From positions 18,338,039 through 18,402,038 of the forward strand of contig NC_088317.1 of assembly GCF_910592395.1 (NCBI RefSeq): a DNA stretch of 64,000 nucleotides. The letters run 5' to 3'. This stretch comes from Lineus longissimus. Lineage: Eukaryota; Nemertea; Pilidiophora; Heteronemertea; Lineidae. The notes under the pieces are model-generated. The model was not told the origin of the DNA. It saw only the letters and a program-made list of their open reading frames with translations, and did no database searches. The translations under genes were made by a program, and so were the position numbers. Of this stretch, positions 33,801-47,057 are shown piece after piece (position 1 is the first letter of the stretch; each line of letters starts with the position of its first letter).

Positions 33801-36512
33801 CTGTGTGGTGTATCTTCCTTGAATGCTGATTACAGGTTACTTGGAGATGCTGACCATTAAAGTGAGTCATGTAGTCTTGACTTCTATATCACTATCCATG
33901 CTGTGTTTTCTTATAATTGTTCCTCTAACAAGCTTGCCTAACCAGTTGCATGTTTGACACTCAACTGACCATAACAGTTTCATGACACATCAAGAAGTAA
34001 AAACAATTAACCGGTCTGCCTGTTTCTACAATTTTTGCAAAGATCTAAAGGTATCCAAGCGACCAGGATGTGCCTTATTGGGATATCATAGTTTATTATT
34101 TATTCTGGCAATGGAGAAAAAGGATGCATATAACCTAGGTGTTGTGGCCGTTGCCATGGAAAGCACATGATCTCTTCTTTTGGGGTAATTGTCACGGAAT
34201 AGGTGCTGGAGGTTTGTTTGAAGGCGTTTTTCTAGCTCAAACTAGTGAAGGTTCAGATTCTCAGAACAGGCATTTTATCATAGCATCTGGTGTAGACATG
34301 TCAACTTTGAGGAACTTTGGTTGACCAGGATCTGTTCATGTGGAAGAAGCATTAAATTCCGCACTTATAAAATTCCATATTATTGCAGAGTATTCATTCT
34401 GGTACACCCTGTATGGCCATCCCATACTTTTACGTTGTAAGTCCCTGTTCTCAAAGTGCCATCATGGACTAAAATAGACTATAAAAGTACACTATAATCA
34501 ATCAATGTGAAAATATTCTGGGCTGTCCGCACATCTTTATTCAGCGATGGCATTGCTGACCAAAGATGGCACTCCAATGTACAATTTACGCATTATATCA
34601 TGATTTAATTACTGCTAACTGCCAATTGTAACCATCAGGGGGCGTGTTTTATGACTTGTGAGATCGTACATTAGCTGCCATGGTCATTGTAAATCATACA
34701 GGCAGCCTCTTGGCTTACCAGTGAATGGATCTTTTAATAAGTGACCATAATGGTACACGCAATAAACATTTGTACACCCTTGCATATTGTGCGCCATAAA
34801 TTTTACATTATCTTCATTTTCTGTTGTGCTCTGTTGTCCTCAATTCGCATTGTTACAAATTTTTTAAAAGTCTTATTTTATGAAATAACCAGGTCGATGC
34901 CATTCGGAGGCAATGACAGCTAATTCAACCAGGAACGGAACAATGTCATTGATAATTTGAGTTCCAATCATGCGCGAGGAGGATGCAAGGCAGGCTGAGG
35001 TAGAGCCGCCAATTAGAATAATGCCACCAGGAAAGGAACAACGTAAAGACTAAGTTAAAAATAGCTCAGTGAGTCGTTTGAATATATCACCATTAGCAAG
35101 ATGTTGGGTACATGTTCTCCTAACTATAGCTGGAAATTCAGAGTCTGGAGAGCAACATGGTGGTTTCCTAGGTAATGGTCGGGTAGCTCGTTAACGTTTG
35201 GTTTCACGATAATTAATTTGTCTCATGAGTATCTTCGCTTTCCCTAAGGGATGAAAGCGACTTGAAAAACCAAAAACTTATTGCCGAAGGATAAATTTTG
35301 TTTGCTGTCTAGCATTTCACAGTCACGAACTGTCGTTTGAAACAAGGAAAATGTAAGTGCTAACACCTTGGTGGTGCATGTTGTGCTTCTAACTGACGTC
35401 ATAGATGTCAAGTGAGAAGAGGAGAGTTCTACTACCTCCACGTTCATCTAGTGATAGTCTTGGTGCGTTTGCCAGTGAAATAGAAATAATGTATTTGCCA
35501 GTGTGATATTCAGCTATCAATGAAAACCATTTTTGCATAAAAATCTATCCTTTTGAGAACGCTACAGTCTGCCTAATGGCACAATAATTATGAGATCTGC
35601 CAAAATATGATATTTTTAGAATGATGTGCCTTAGTTCTTCTCCATTACTATGTCTCATTCAGTGAGGTATGCATTTATTCTGTCCCCGGACTCCTCATCT
35701 CCGCATGCCATGGCTACGCTTCCTGGGGAAGCTTTTACCAACAATACAGTAATGAAAGTCGCTGGAAGACTGATAGCTACCGTAAGAAAGGAAGTGTTCC
35801 AAGACAACGGCAATGTGGTTATTCTACTGCCACTATAATGAACAATGACTAATGACGCTGGAGAAACAATTAGTGCTGAATGCCGCTCATTAGGAGAAGA
35901 GAGATTAATTTGATGATGGTTGCGATATCAAGACTGTTGCATCCAGAAAGTGGCTGAATGCATTTTCAATTCTCAACATTGCAGCACTGTGACCATGACT
36001 TCTACTTTTACAGCATTACACCAAGAGACTGAACTTGGCCCCCAGGTCGATGTCATGATTTTGGATGTAGCATATATTCGATGATTAGGTAGCCAGTGTC
36101 CAGGTCTGGTGTGAATATAATAGAGGATGACCTGGCCACGAATCCTTCGTTACATGTGTTGTTTTTGCACATTTTCTCAAAATGGAAAAAATAACGCCTG
36201 ATCGCTTTCTTGCATGACCCCCAACGAATGCCATTCTAATTACCACTACGGGAACTGTCAAAGAAATCAGCAGTCGTGCCATTGTTATAATTCAATCCAG
36301 CTTTAGCAAGTGGCATAAATTGCATCACCATGTCTTTTGGACATATCACAAGTAATTTTCAAAATTGCGGTCATGATTGACCATAGTCATGGAAAAAAGG
36401 CAAAAATCTCTTGATGAATACATCCCATTGTTTAATCATGGCAGTAATCTTGGGTGAGGAAGATATTTGATATATGATACATCCTTGGGCCTGTGAGCCT
36501 GGGTGTCCAACC
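30889..36512. other. Non-coding, with one weak exon candidate
   Basis: A 143-codon minus-strand frame (31840-31409) lacks support. A stretch at 35663-35781 has a good acceptor and donor and is discussed in findings. A G9 tract lies at about 33478. Confidence 0.4.
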
Positions 36513-36547
36513 ATCCATCATCATCATCATTATCATCGTCATCATCT
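36513..36547. repeat. (CAT)n microsatellite, interrupted
   Basis: CATCATCATCATCATTATCA and following CATCGTCATCATC triplets. On the minus strand it creates an Asp run inside a 139-codon open frame that is otherwise unsupported. Confidence 0.75.
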
Positions 36548-37812
36548 TGTCCAGGCCAAGGGGCACGCAATTTTGCATCCACAAAGTTATAATCAGTGTC
36601 TATTATCATGATTAGGAGGCAAAGGTAGCGTTGGGTCAATTTGGTGAATTGTGACATGTGGTGGATGGTCATTTGGCAGTTACGCTTGTCCCTTGAAGCC
36701 TTTGGTAGGTTGTCATAAACCGTGTTATGATTCAATCTCTGGCGTACAATTACAATATCTTCATCGACCTTGCTTTGCCATCTGCCTTTTACAGGAAGCA
36801 ATTTGTCCATTGCTTTGTCTTCGAAGATTATTATGATTGTCAAAAATTGACCCACGGAATGAATTTCTCGCTTTTGATGTCAGTGGTTTCTTCATTTCTT
36901 GACTGTTTGGCATATTATTGTACGAGTAACAAAAGGTCAAAGTGACACTCACAATTCAGATCATTCCCGAACAAAATATCATTCAGAAGTTTTCTCGAAG
37001 TGCACCTTATGCCAAGCTCATCAGATGATGTCCTATTTTGGGAAATGATAAGTAGAAGGTAAAACCGACCATGCTACTTGCTCATGTTTCCTGGGGATAG
37101 TTGATTGGGATAGCGTCCACATTCGCTGGTCCTTAAGCAACATGTCATTTCCTATCACTTCAACCCGTCTGACTTGCCTCCCGCGCTCATAATCTTTATG
37201 AAAGCTTTCCACTGCAACACCTCACAAGACAAATACCAACCCACACTTGCTATTCATAGCTTTACCATTCAGGATTTGTCAGGTATGGTCATTTTCTGGC
37301 ACTTGGTATGGGTGGTGTCCATCCATACTGATATTCTGATAAGATGAGTTAGACAACAGTGTGTGTGATAACTCCCTGATTATCCCATTGTTCCATGGCC
37401 AGTGCATATCCCTAATATCCCATCAAAGCTAGACGCCACTTAAAGTTCCTTCCGCTCTGTTTGGAAGAGACATCGTCACATCCTCCTAACGGAATGGACC
37501 ATTCATCCTCACGCGCCACCGGTAACTAATCGAATTGTCTATTATACTGCAGACACCGGGAACAAGTTTCAATAGCCCTACCGCCCAAGTACCCAGTGAC
37601 ATTCACACATCATAAGCCTTTCCATCCGCCAAGTTAGTTTTAATAAAGGCATTACATGTTATCAACTTGTCATTACTCGGTTCTTTGACCATGCCTTGAT
37701 TAAGCTAACAAAAGTGAAATTGAATCTGGTCAGTTCCTGACTCGTTCTGTTCCTCCAGCGAACCTCGTTAAGAATACCGCATGATTGTAATCAGAGCGGA
37801 GGTATTTATGGA

Positions 37813-37856
37813 CTTAATACGCTAATTATTATGCGCTAATTAGGTGCGTTAATTCT
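37813..37856. promoter_or_regulatory. Cluster of homeodomain-type TAAT sites, enhancer candidate
   Basis: GCTAATTA (37821), GCGCTAATTAG (37833-37843) and GCGTTAATTC (37846-37855) repeat with 13-14 bp spacing, after a TTAATA at 37814. The middle site overlaps ATTATGCGCTAATTAG, which resembles composite POU/homeodomain sites. Flanking DNA has no open frame of note. Function is inference. Confidence 0.3.
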
Positions 37857-39270
37857 TATCAATAGATGCCGCAAAATGACCAGTGGTCACTTCGCTGCAT
37901 CTATTGAAGTGACCGGCGATCATCCGTGTTGCTCATTATATGGTGCAGATTTGAATCATGCAATGAAGAAAGTGATATTGTCGGGCATTGTGTGTCCACA
38001 TGTTTTGCCTTTTCTCCGTCCACTTCCCAATTCTTCACAATTCTGCCTTGGTGATAATGTTGGAATGTTGTTTAAAGTTGACTCCATGTAGTTGCAGGTC
38101 AAACCAACAAGGAGGGACAATTTGTCCTGTTCCTTTTCAAAGCTATCAGAAGGTTTGCTTTCATATATTTACCAAAGAAAACCCCAATATCGAAAAAATT
38201 GCTGCTTTGCCTGCCTCATGATTTAGTATTACGACAGGGAGGTGCATTTGATCCCAAACTTCAGCAAAATGTCTTGCATGAAGTGAATCTGCCAGGAAAG
38301 TGGCACAAGCCTTCCCCAAGGGACTGCAGCGTTCATACCTTAATGGAAATCAAATTGACAGGGTTAATTAAAGGGAGATCAGCAGGTAGAACTAATCAGT
38401 TTAACCCCGATGCGACAGAGTTCACGGCAGCATTTAGGTGTCATACTGACAGGAGATTCTCATTATTGGTTATTTGTCATCATGGTGTTCGACCTCTGTT
38501 AGCTTTTCCTGGTTCTCCACGATACGTTTTGTATACCCGGTTTTGAGTATGATGTTTTTTTGAAGGTTAGGGCACAGAATGCCGAGCAATGCCATAGATA
38601 TCTGGTGTCAAGATGTTACCCAAGCTCATTTCCATTGGCAAGTCACCTAACTATTATATGCAGTACTCCCCCAAGTTGCCTACGACCTACATCTCATCCC
38701 TCATCTCATTACATTCCTCAATAACTCAAATATTCTGTATATGCATTCAACAGCACCTCATCTAAACAAGTGCGACAAGTTCATTCATCGTAACTACCAA
38801 AGTGTAAGATGGTCATTCATTATAGATGTTAATTAAAAAGCAATACCTTGGACGCAGCTCCTGCAAATGGGAAACTAATCAGGAAGATGACACCCCTCTT
38901 TGCAGCACCGGTCCTTTAATTTGTCTTTCTCATTTAACAGTCTGAATGTCTTTTAAGAACCCGTACTCATGCAGAAACAATCAGGATAATGTCCCTTGGT
39001 TGGTATTGACTGGAAGCAGTTCAAAAGGACATTGATGCATTCGTCATTAGATAAAATGGAACCGAGGAAATGCAGCATTCAGTGATGAAACTTGAAGAGC
39101 TGATGTTCAGTATTGTATACCTAGTAATGTTCCAGGCGAAATCTGTCATTTTAGAGCAGCAAAATATGATATTTTATCATCTCTTCAGATAAAAATAAGG
39201 AAAGCTATCATTAAACTGTGTTATTGACGTCTTATGTCTTTAGATTCCTATAGAGTACACTTTTAAAGAT

Positions 39271-39348
39271 CCTCAAACTCGCGCAGATTCCTCTCTCAAA
39301 GACAAGGGCCTGTGTCCCCAAACTCGTGCAGATTCCTCTTTCAAAGAC
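39271..39348. repeat. 45-bp tandem duplication
   Basis: CTCAAACTCGCGCAGATTCC...CAAAGAC (39272-39303) and CCCAAACTCGTGCAGATTCC...CAAAGAC (39317-39348) are two copies with few differences. Confidence 0.65.
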
Positions 39349-41797
39349 GATATTCATCTCTCGATAACTCTCATCAATACCACCGATACCTTCCGGTGGT
39401 CACATGTGATAACATCATATGCCAGAAGCAGACATCTCACCAATAACAAAGGGTGGCGGTGACCGCACACCTGAGGTCAAACACGACCAATCGCCTTCAA
39501 CGGTATCAGGTGATAGATTACAGAGGCAGGAACACCCTAATTATGAAACACTGGATTTCAGCAGGCTTCCTCTTCTGGTTGTGCTTATTAAAGGGACAGG
39601 AAGGATCCTTGGACGAGGGAGGAACGCCCTGATTACAAAATACCCGCCTGATGCACTTCTGCTTGTATAGAGTATTATGATTTTTGATATAGATATTACA
39701 ATACATCAGGCTCTATGTAAATGACATCATGTCATCTGATGTCACCATTTGGCTCGAAGTTCAGTGGTCCTGAAATTCGAGCCTTGGACAAAGGTGAAAA
39801 GTCTTGTATTATTGCTCAGATTACCCCGATACACTTTGTGATAAAATGGTCTCATAAATCTGAACTATAAGGTGATAAAGAAGCTCAGGAACATGAAATA
39901 ATTTATAGGGTAAATATTGACCGTCTCTTCGGGAAATACCGTATTTCAGCCTCTGTCAAAGTTGGAGCCAGCGGTATGAGAGTTTCTGGTGTTATGGTTT
40001 GGAGTCATGCAACATAGTTCATGGGTATCGTTAATTGTATCTCCCTGAGTTACAATTAACCTAGCGCCTGAAAGACAAAAAAAAAGATACCTTCCTCAGA
40101 ATGTCTTCTTTAATAATAAAAAGTGGTAAGCCGATTACCAAAAAATGTATCTCATTAACTATTGTCATCGGATCAAAAACAAAGTTAGAACAGTTTCACC
40201 CTGTCTTTCTACTGAAACTATTTACAAAAAAAACAAAAGACCATGAACTTTAATCTTCCCATTCTGCATCTCTTAGATCTAATTACTGCTTTCACCCCAC
40301 AAAGGAAAATTGAAGGCAAATGCATCTTAAGCACTAATCTATGAAAATGCAGTTAGTGACTTCCAGTTAATGCACCCTCTTGACAAAACGTTGACTCATT
40401 TCCTATTTTCGGTGTCTTTTATCTCTCTTTCTTTGTTTCTTTTAGCAGGTAGCGTTACTTTCTTTTTTCTACCTTTGAAAATAAGTTGAGGAACTCCCAT
40501 ATCACCAGCGGACTTTCAAGTTGATATCGAAAAGATTGGTGTAACGTTGTGTTCTTTGTGGGAAGAATTCTTTATTAGCAAAATGAGTCTTTTCAAGTTA
40601 AAACGGATTCAGCAGCGGTGAAATCGACTTCTCAGCCTTGAAATCGTTTTTGTGGGCAATTTCCTTTTATATAACTACGTGTACATGTATAGTCATTTGA
40701 TGTTCTTTCACCAGATAAACAACATTTAAGTGATAAGTAATGGAAGTTTTTGGCAGGTCGCCACAGACAAAATTTTTACTGCACAGAATTCTTGTAGGTG
40801 TAACACAATAACTCGGGTTCTGTTTCTCGACAAAGCAAACCTAAAACCCTCTCCAAACTCTAAGCTCTAACTCTAAATTTCTTTCAATGCTAGGGACCTC
40901 TAATCAGCCCAACATTACAAAACTGAACCTGAACTAATCAATAAAATCGTCAGGTTGAAGTGTAATCATGCAACTCCATTAAACATATCCAACAAAGTGA
41001 TTTTTTTCCGGCACAAAAAAGAATCGAAGTCGCGCTACTTTATGATCATTTTGATTCATAGCGAATAGAAAATCCAGAGAAAAAAACGCATACCTCTAAT
41101 CGGTGGCGCATCTTAATAGAAAGTCAGAGACCTAAGCCGCCGCGATTTTACTTCGAGGTCGTCAAAACATGTCAACAGGAAATCTGAGAGATTGAGATTT
41201 GCACAGAGCTGCGAGAATGAGTAAGGAAATAGAGAAGGGAAGGCTTTGAAACAGCATCGTTTGCTTTAACAAATTGTTGGAGAAAAGAAGCATGCGCAGC
41301 CCCAAAACAGGTGCCACAAAAAGTGTTGGGTGGAAATATGTGTTTTGGGTGGGATGTATGAGAGGAAGACAGTGTTTTATGAGGAGCCTTTATGGAATCG
41401 ATTCAGGGGCTTTGAAGTATGGTGCTTAGGAACGGAGTGGCGGTGGGCTGTGTAGAGAATCTCTTCTGATAAAACGCTGACAGAGGGTATTAAGCTTCTG
41501 CCATTTGCTAATCTCGTATGGCGCCTTGTTGTTCTCCAGTATTCCTCTATGAAATTGTTAATGCTTTGACCGAATAGAATATTTTTCAGTCTTGCAAATT
41601 TCTGTTATTGGTGAATTATGATAGGTAATAAATGAGAGGTTAAAATACATCAAGGGTTAACAATAAAATGAGGTTAGAGAAAGCATATAGTTTGACATCT
41701 GTTGTGGTAGAGGTTATCATCTGGCTTAATCTCTGACTATCCTGAAGCGTTTAAGTTTAACTTCAGATAAAGCTGCTCAATCAACGCTACAACCTGA

Positions 41798-41945
41798 GCT
41801 GGCTGGTACCCATTTCTTCAACTGGGTGGACTAAGGCAAGTTAGGCAAAGAGACCTGCCTGGATCTCACACTAATTGTGGGGTTGAACTAGGGACCTCTT
41901 CAGTGTTGGCCAAGTGTTGGAGCCACTAGATGGCAGTGATCCCAG
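41798..41945 (-). repeat. tRNA-derived SINE, minus strand
   Basis: On the minus strand the head reads CCATCTAGTGGCTCCAACAC (A-box region) and CCCTAGTTCAACCCCAC (B box). The body ends with AGTCCACCCAGTTGAAG and AAATGGGTACCAGCC. That tail resembles the GGGTACCA / CACCCAG end found in many marine invertebrate SINE families (recollection, not a database result). Confidence 0.6.
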
Positions 41946-44900
41946 GTTGCAGGGTTATCTGAACGCAGTGACCTCTGAAGCAATGACGGGGTAGTCAGCA
42001 GAATGTTTGTTTTCGCCAATCACACACAGACCCTATTCATTCAAAATTGACAAGTCTCTCCAATGGCTTCCCTTCCTCCTCGACTGGGCTGTCATTATGA
42101 CATTTCCATGCCTCCTAAACTAAACAAGGGTTGGCTCCCTGATTAACCCTGATGGCCTATATCATGGCTAAAAGGGCTACTACCCGTTAGCCAATTCCCT
42201 TAATACCGCCAAATGATGCATGCCTAATGTCAGACCTGTATAATGAAGCCGGCAGTCGTGTATGACAAGTGCGGCACACGCCATAAATATTGACCAATGG
42301 CCATACGCCAGAATCTCAGCGCTCACAATTGTGACTCATAAGATTGCTACGGGGAGAAAAAGGGAAGAAGTTGCTGCAATATCTAACAACTTCACTGCGT
42401 CCCTTAGGGCTTGTGACAAAGACGACAAGGGTCACAGAAGTCCAGCATAATCTTGACAACACTTTCGCATCTCCCTGGGGCGCTACGTGAAAACTAGCAA
42501 GGAAACTCCCTGCCATATTCTTGGCGTTGACTGCCTAAAGTGACCAGTCCCCGAGGACGCCCGTCCAAAAATCAATGAAACGTGATTACGCCTTTTAATG
42601 CTCTTTGTCCAAGATTAGACGATACGGGTAGCCCGCTGATGTATTTTTGGTGATATTGAGACTTTTCTCCCGGCAATCAGTAGATTGGATATTTTCTGGA
42701 GTCTCGGTGCTAAGAATGGAACCTCGTAGCTGGACACAGCGTCATTTTGAATGGTCGTATAATTTGTTGTCGGTCGATAAAAGAAATCATTATTAAGTCC
42801 TCAGTCTCTTGAGACCCGCTGCGGATAATCATCCAAAGTTGTCTATTGGTCATTTCTTTTCCGAACGACTTTATCAGAATGTTTTGTTGGTTTCTTGGTT
42901 GTGAAGCTTTTAGTTGGTGTCTTTGGCCTTGACATGCTTGAGAAGCCAAAAGAACCGTTTTTGGATTGACATTAGTTCATTTCCATGAATGGGTGATAAA
43001 AACCCATCATGCAAAAAGTGAAACTAAAACTATCATGGTTTAGTTGTGATGACTCCTGGCTGTGTTATTTTCTTTGCCAGCAATTAATTTCATATAAATA
43101 TTGATTTCGATAATCTTTTCGATGCTCAATGTTTTCTTTTGCCATTTCCCTGACTAGACACCACTCCTTCGTCAGATTCGTTCCATCATTTTGCATTTAG
43201 TGTCTCATCCAAGATCTCTGAGACACAAACCCTCTAAAGGTACTTTTTACATTCCGTACAATATTTCTGTTTCTTATTGATTTTCCTATCGTAGAAATAA
43301 TGATTTCTTCCCAGTATAATCCCTGGGATTAGAACATGACCTATCTGTGTGTTATCTTGGGTCTCTTGTTTGGAAAAGCTAGAATCGTGCTAGGTTGGTA
43401 AAGGCTTGGCAGTGTGCAGTATGTTTTCGTTACACCCTTTGACATATGAACCCTGATAGTGTATGATTAGGAAGACCAGTGGCATAGTGGTTGGAGTGCC
43501 AGGCTCATAATCAGGATATCATAGGTTTGAGTCTTGAAGGATCACTGCTGTGTCATCGTTGTGTCTTTTAGCAAGACATTCAACCCTAAATTGCTTTTTC
43601 ACATCGAATAAGACGTGTTTGAAACCAAGGTGCCTCGTATCTGTTGTCTTTGCCTAGACAAGCAAAAGACACCAAGTGAGAAACATGAGCAACTTGCGAT
43701 TGACTCTACCTCGGGCTGAAGACAAAGTCACCAGGACAAAGTCACCTGCCCATTTTTGTTCAAGTGTTACATGAACTACACAGAAAATCTCATGCTGTAG
43801 TCGAGTCCATGGTAAAAAAAAACCATAAAAAAGACACCATTTATTATAATATATTGCCGGTCTTATGGGCAATGTCTAACACAGACCAACATTATTCTTG
43901 TTGACATAAAACAAGACATAAAGTCACCTATCCAAATGATGATGGAATTACACAGGATGGAAGTGACAACCGACTACCTCGTGGAGAAAGTTATGGCTCC
44001 GGAAGCTAGGGTTTCGTGGAGACTGATAGATATAGATAGTTCTGTGATGGAAGACTGTCTTGTTTAGACGCTATAAAGATTTCGAGACAAATATTGGTTA
44101 GATTGAGCAGCTAACAATCTGGGTGCGTTGATGTCAGCAAGGTAGTCGGTTATTTCTCTATCGTTAAGGAAGAAAGTTGGTAATGACATCTTTATTGTTT
44201 CCAGGAGAAAATATGCCTTCCCTCCGTCCCAGTTGTCGATGATAGAGAAGGTCCCCCACGTCAGTGCGAACGCACCTAAACTACGACATTTGGCTGCCGT
44301 CGTGGAAAATCTTGATTCCAGAAACGGCGGCTTTCTTGTGATGACATGCCAGTATCGTATCGGGAATGAAACTGTAAAATATTATTGTCTTGGCATTGTC
44401 TGTCATAACATATTTTCTAAGGAGGTCACTGAAACATTTTAGCCTTGACATTGCTGAGCAATCAGCATATTTCCATTGGCAATCTCTAACCACATCGCCA
44501 AATTGACCATCTTCTAACCCCAGCGGCCATTTTACAAAGTCTCTTATCGGCCGTATCAAACAACGCGATATTGGATATCGCAGGGATCTTGATGAGAAAC
44601 GGCCAATTGTTCGTCGAATGGTCACTCTAGTGTCCTATTAGACCTGCGGGAGTATGCGAGGATGCATCCATGCTGGTTTGGTCTCGCTGTATTGATAGAA
44701 TCCTCTGAACACTGCCTCTGTAATTATAAAACAATCAATAGAGTGAGACCGGAATGCTTTGCTGGTCTTAAGAGATTGGTGTGATTGTTAGAACTCGGGA
44801 TGCGAGTCATTATAAAATGATCGATACCTTTAGAACATAAATATCATATTAGATCCCCAATGAGATATTAGATGGCCGACTCGGGTTACTGATTCGTTGC

Positions 44901-45799
44901 ATGACTTATGCATTGGTTTGTGTAACCTTGGTGTGATAATTGGTTGTAATAGTTGGAATGGTCAACACTACAAGACAGAAATATGACGATAGTTCGTGAT
45001 GCAGTTGTAGATTAACAAAAACAGCAATTTATGAATAGACAACATGACCAAGTGAAATGTTGTGTAGGTCTTACAGGATTGATATTGCTTGTAAAACAAG
45101 TCAAAGTCATCTCAAAGTCATCAATGCCTCTATACCACAAAGATGATGAGGGGTTAGCCGAATGAATGCAAGAAATGATCCGCCTGATTTCAGACGTTTC
45201 AGCGGATCAGCCGTAATTGGAAGATAAATGAGATTGCGATGATAGCATTACAGAAAGCTGACATAATGCCGATGCGGCGGCGTTCTTTGCATATTCCAAA
45301 GGAATCGGTCCAATCAAAGCAGCTCGGGTTCTCCAGTGTATTAATATGTGCTTTGTATACAAAATGTACTGGCAGTTCTGGCTAACTATAAATGACATTT
45401 ACTTTGGTCAATAGACGATGATCATTTCACCGTAGTTGGCTGGAATCGGTTGTACACGTGTACAGTTTTCTACATGGAGTTGAAGTTGGCCTAACTCATT
45501 GTCAAATTTGACTGGTGACGATATTGAGCAATCATAATCATAAATATGGCATCATCGAAGGATTGATAAAGATGTGACCAATAATTAGGACTGAAGCCCT
45601 CTGTTAGGAAAGACAAAGACAGGGATGAAGTGGTTATCAGAGAGTGTGACGGATCTATGATGATGTCTGACCCTTTGGTGGATTATGTTGAGTCCAGATT
45701 TGGCTTGCATTTAGAGAAACTGGCCAATTGCCACGAACAGAGTCGAAATCACCTCATCTTGGTCGGTTAAGAAATGTTCCGTTATTAATTCATTTTCAA
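41946..45799. other. Non-coding apart from the SINE at 43471
   Basis: A frame open from about 44205 to 44442 follows a good acceptor (TTTATTGTTTCCAG), but the protein is not recognised; see findings. Confidence 0.4.
43471..43640 (+). repeat. tRNA-derived SINE with conserved body
   Basis: The head has CCAGTGGCATAGTGGTTGGA (A box region) and ATAGGTTTGAGTCTTGAAGG (B box, one or two changes). The body continues with GTGTCTTTTAGCAAGACATT and CAACCCTAAATTGCTTTTTC. This resembles the GGGCAAGACACTTAACCC..ATTGC signature of several animal SINE families. The 3' end is unclear. Confidence 0.6.
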
Positions 45800-46028
45800 A
45801 TATGTGACTCGCTCTACCAAAACTAGGCGCTTGTCGCATCTGAACTTGACAGGTTGATACGGACTTGTTGTTCATTTCCCTATTGTAGACCTTTTGTGAA
45901 ATCTATTACAAACTGATTTGGTCACATTTCACAAAAGGTCTACAATAGGGAAATGAACAAAAAGTCCGTATCAACCTGTCAAGTTCAGATGCGACAAGCG
46001 CCTAGTTTTGGTAGAGCGGGTCACATAT
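45800..46028. mobile_element. 229-bp foldback element with 103-bp inverted arms
   Basis: The left arm (45800-45902) and right arm (45926-46028) are near-perfect inverted copies, differing at only a few positions, with a 23-bp loop. The outer ends read TATGTGACTCGCTCTACC and, on the other strand, TATGTGACCCGCTCTACC. If the terminal repeat starts at TGTGAC, both sides are flanked by TA, which fits a TA target duplication as in Tc1/mariner-type MITEs. This is inference from two bases. No coding capacity. The high arm identity suggests a young insertion or correction between arms. Confidence 0.7.
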
Positions 46029-47057
46029 GAGTAATTTTTTCTCACCCCATGTTAATTTTCTAGGGTATCACTAGGGATAACACTAAAAAAACTTACTTCG
46101 ATGTTTCACTTGAAAAGGAACTTTCCCCATCAAGAGCAAAATGAATCTAAAACTTATCATTGCTGGCTACACAGACAAGATGTTGCATTTCAGCTGTAGT
46201 TAAAATGGTGTGAATCTTATCACTGATGGGGACGACTTCCATTATCGGCTTGGGGGCCAATAAAGGAGCTAATTTAAATGGGGATGATTCAGACACACAG
46301 CAGGGGGGCTTGAAAAGCCACCTCGAAATTATAGGTTTCACTATTTTCTGCTTAAAAATGCAAATCAAAAAGAATATGAATGTGTCATTAAATTCTTACT
46401 AGCGCTATCATTGAAACTAAAATTGTATGCCTGTTTCATCCAAACTTGATAGAAGTCATCTGTGTTTGCTAGCACATGAGCATATTTTAAATGCACAGTT
46501 TTCTTTCTCTAGTTGTCATGCGAACTGTACATGAAATTAAACCATAAATTGCTTCACAGGAGAAAGCATTGGCTTATATCGTGCTGCATGTGGCGCACAA
46601 TAATTTTATCATTACTCGGCTGTGGCACGGAGCCTCTACGAAATGATTGAATCAGTTTGTTTCAAATTGTAATTGTGGGGACTGAAAATGCCATGGTTAT
46701 GATATAATGATGTTTATGTTCCCTGAGGGTAAACCTGAGTAATAACGATATCCCAGAGGATTCTGCCTCCAGAAAATGGTTTCCATTTGTAGCATGTGGA
46801 AATACCCTACCTATCTAAGACCTGTTTTGAATATTCAATCTGAAGCTAGATGTTTTGCATTGGCGACATCAAGTTCTCCAATAGGGATAGCGTCATGTTG
46901 CTTGGCCTTTGTTATAATTTCATAGTAATTAATCAGCTGGTCTTAGATTATTGAAACCAGAGTATTTCACAAAAGGGCAAATTCCTCTCTAATTACCATT
47001 ACAAGGCCCCCGATAAAATGACCAACCCATTACCCAGACCACGACTACCACTGGCCC

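Larger units (their letters stand above)
36548..41797. other. Non-coding, contains the TAAT cluster
   Basis: Besides 37813-37856 and the duplication at 39271, AGGAACACCCTAATTA (39528) and AGGAACGCCCTGATTA (39620) form a weak repeat. No gene supported. Confidence 0.4.

Noticed and set aside
36436-36855. 139-codon minus-strand frame with an Asp-rich tract
   Set aside because: The Asp run is the CAT microsatellite at 36513-36547 read in reverse; the rest shows no recognisable protein.
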